Source: Cystobacter fuscus | Lineage (GTDB): Bacteria > Myxococcota > Myxococcia > Myxococcales > Myxococcaceae | Reading direction: 5' to 3' | Assembly: GCF_002305875.1 (NCBI RefSeq) | Contig: NZ_CP022098.1 | Location: 3,968,001 to 4,032,000, forward strand | DNA: 64,000 nucleotides | In this document: one piece after another, positions 62,605 to 64,000 of the stretch | Layout: the number at the start of each line of letters is the position of its first letter | Numbering within the stretch: the stretch's first letter is position 1 | Notes under the pieces: generated by a model | Database searches by the model: none | The model's input: the letters and a program-made list of their open reading frames with translations, nothing else | What the model was told of the DNA's origin: nothing | Program-made: the position numbers and the translations under genes

Positions 62605-63369
62605 TCAAGGGGCTGCGCGCCCGCCAATCTCCGGGAAGCGCTCGTAGGCCCGTTTGAGCGCGTCCAGGTGGGCGGGGTTGTCCAGGTCGAGCGGCGCATC
62701 AGTGAGCTGCACGACCCACCCACCCGTCGCGGTACGCCGTGAGCGTGACAGCAGCTCCGCGTCGCGGACCGGGTCCGGAAACCCTATGGCTTCTGCGGCA
62801 GCGGGCGACCAGTAGTTCAGCCACCCGAGGCGAGCCGGAATCACAGGCGCGCGGATGTCCTCCCGGAGTTTGAGCGCTGGCAGCCCCCGTGGGGGTACTC
62901 CCGGCTTGCGCACTGGATGGCGTGTCTGCCGCGAAATCTCCACGCCCGCGTTAAATGGCGTCGCGTGCCCCCAGAATGCGCGAGCACCCTCCGCTATGGC
63001 CTCCAGCACTTCTACTGCCGCCGCGATGCCGGTTGCGTCGAGCGGCAGGGCTGCATGAATTTCAAACTGTGCCTGCCCTCCTGGGGAGATCCCTGCCGGG
63101 CTGTTCCATCCAGACACCGTTACCCGGAAGCTCTCGTCGCCATTGCAAATGAGCCGAAACCCCCTTCCGGTCGGCCTTCCTTGGGCGAGCCATGCCTCGC
63201 GCTGCGGTAGCCGGATCAGCTTGCCCTCGTCAGAAATCGTCCACCCCAGGTGCAAGCCAGGGAATGCGCGTTCCATTCCATGAACAACAGCCAAGGGGCG
63301 GCTGTCGGCGCCCACGAGCGCAGGCGCGTATACGATAATGCCAATGTCAGTTTCTTGCGTTGCGGGCAT
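62605..63369 (-). CDS. DUF5953-like protein, candidate immunity partner
   Basis: 254 residues starting at ATG, one base after the stop of the upstream DUF6310-like gene. No signal peptide. Alpha/beta with short conserved-looking segments (GWTISDEGKLIRLPQR, LGWLNYWSPAAAEA). I match it to DUF5953 from memory, and such genes accompany DUF6310. By layout (nuclease-like lipoprotein then cytosolic protein) it may be an immunity protein. Function unproven. Confidence 0.62.
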   Translation of the reverse strand: MPATQETDIGIIVYAPALVGADSRPLAVVHGMERAFPGLHLGWTISDEGKLIRLPQREAWLAQGRPTGRGFRLICNGDESFRVTVSGWNSPAGISPGGQAQFEIHAALPLDATGIAAAVEVLEAIAEGARAFWGHATPFNAGVEISRQTRHPVRKPGVPPRGLPALKLREDIRAPVIPARLGWLNYWSPAAAEAIGFPDPVRDAELLSRSRRTATGGWVVQLTDAPLDLDNPAHLDALKRAYERFPEIGGRAAP

Positions 63370-63370
63370 T

Positions 63371-64000
63371 TCAGCACCAGTTCATCACGACAATTTCGAG
63401 GGTCTCATCTGCTAACTCCAGTGCAGCTTTGTGCGCGGCGCTGCGCACGCCGACCTTGAAGTCAAATCCGCAGGCCAGAGCAAGGGCGCGCTCGTACTGC
63501 AACTTCGGCAGTTGTTCCTCAATCACAATTCTCCGAAGTTCGGGCGGGTACGTGTCGAAGTTGTCGGTCTTGACTTCCCAGAGCGTGCGCGTGGCCAGTT
63601 GCAGCGCGTCGAAGTCCTTCCCATTCACGAACACATCCCCACCTGGGTTAATGTTATTCGGAATTCTGTCGGCGCACTTGTTGTGCAATTTATTGCCGCC
63701 ACGGTGATAATTTTTCGGTATGGGCTCGCACCTGTTGCGATCTCGCTCCGAGGTTTCGGGTGGCTCCCCAGGGGGAAAATCTGGCCCCTTTGGCTCCGGC
63801 TTGGGTCTTTTTGTCGGCGAGGGTTTCTGCGGGGCGGGCTTCGTTACAGGCACGGGCTTCGTTACAGGCACGGGCTTCACTTCAGGCACGGGCCGCGCTT
63901 CCGGCACCGGCTGCGTCTCCGGCACCGGCTGCGTCTCCGGCACCGGCTGCGTAGGCGGCCGAACCTGGGGACGGCCCCTCTTCTCGTAAGCCTCCAGGGC
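63371..64000 (-). CDS. DUF6310-like nuclease-tip protein, N-terminus beyond window
   Basis: At least 209 residues; the frame is still open at base 64000, so the start lies outside. Contains a Pro-Val-Pro hexapeptide repeat region, then a Pro/Lys linker and a C-terminal domain with HNKCADRI, GKDFDAL, LWEVKTDNFD and ACGFDFKVGV. Glu-Val-Lys with an upstream Asp suggests a PD-(D/E)xK nuclease. Related DUF6310 proteins that I recall begin with a lipobox, so it may be a secreted toxin. Parts are AT-rich (27 G+C of 60 bases at 63661-63720). Partner gene one base downstream. Confidence 0.68.
   Translation of the reverse strand, partial: ALEAYEKRGRPQVRPPTQPVPETQPVPETQPVPEARPVPEVKPVPVTKPVPVTKPAPQKPSPTKRPKPEPKGPDFPPGEPPETSERDRNRCEPIPKNYHRGGNKLHNKCADRIPNNINPGGDVFVNGKDFDALQLATRTLWEVKTDNFDTYPPELRRIVIEEQLPKLQYERALALACGFDFKVGVRSAAHKAALELADETLEIVVMNWC
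63840..63947 (-). repeat. Six 18-bp tandem repeats coding a Pro-rich hexapeptide
   Basis: Six consecutive 18-bp units (63840-63857, 63858-63875, 63876-63893, 63894-63911, 63912-63929, 63930-63947); the first two and the last two are identical pairs. In the minus-strand frame they code variants of TQPVPE/TKPVPV. Length is a multiple of three, so copy-number change keeps the frame. Confidence 0.9.

Noticed and set aside
63840-63947. CRISPR array from the regular 18-bp repeats
   Set aside because: There are no spacers; the units are contiguous, in frame and code a Pro-rich stalk.

Overview
The window looks like chromosome of a predatory myxobacterium, most likely suborder Cystobacterineae (Archangium/Cystobacter/Stigmatella-like). 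This is inferred from the very high G+C content, dense codirectional gene packing with frequent GTG/TTG starts and ATGA/GTGA overlaps, many lipoproteins, and fragments or members of families I associate with myxobacteria (DUF2381, DUF6310/DUF5953). No species can be named from sequence alone.

Layout. 0-15 kb is mostly core metabolism and envelope: purM-purN (minus strand), a CRP-like regulator with a class II cyclic-nucleotide phosphodiesterase, accD-folC, an alpha/beta hydrolase, an AMIN-domain exported protein beside the LPS-export porin lptD, an XRE regulator, a calcium-loop lipoprotein, a TetR/enoyl-CoA hydratase pair whose reading frames overlap, and an M23 peptidase. 15-22 kb holds an endonuclease/exonuclease/phosphatase-fold protein, a run of five small single-purpose membrane proteins ending at a strong intrinsic terminator, a coiled-coil protein, and a CHASE2-type nucleotide cyclase whose catalytic Asn/Arg positions are substituted. 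22-32 kb is respiratory complex I, split in two: nuoA-nuoB, then an interposed canonical cyclase and a thioesterase, then nuoC-D-G-H-I with a thioredoxin-fold ferredoxin gene after it; nuoE/F and nuoJ-N are not here. 32-51 kb contains a chemotaxis receptor, a PHP-P450 pair, a deoxyhypusine-synthase-like gene, OsmC, an unrecognised 774-residue protein with a CorA-like tail, an acyltransferase, a GDPD lipoprotein, a LysR-TRIC-MFS operon divergent from an SDR, and an unusually long ileS.

51.8-64 kb is the accessory part. A two-gene ATPase + HNH nuclease operon resembling Septu (PtuAB) anti-phage defence lies next to a lipoprotein with a C-terminal Tox-REase-5-like nuclease tip and an Imm52-like immunity gene. 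Between them is a 47-nt relic of the 3' end of a second copy of that immunity gene, so this locus has been rearranged. An ECF42-like sigma factor with its DGPF partner, an esterase and a GH92 glycosidase with an inserted discoidin domain follow. The right edge has a tRNA/tmRNA-like 3' end with a terminator, a truncated DUF2381 gene, and a second putative toxin/immunity pair (DUF6310/DUF5953) running off the window.

How it fits together: cyclic-nucleotide signalling is heavily represented (receptor, hydrolase, two cyclases), envelope biogenesis and stress genes are abundant, and the right 12 kb looks like a hot spot for phage defence and kin-discrimination weapons.
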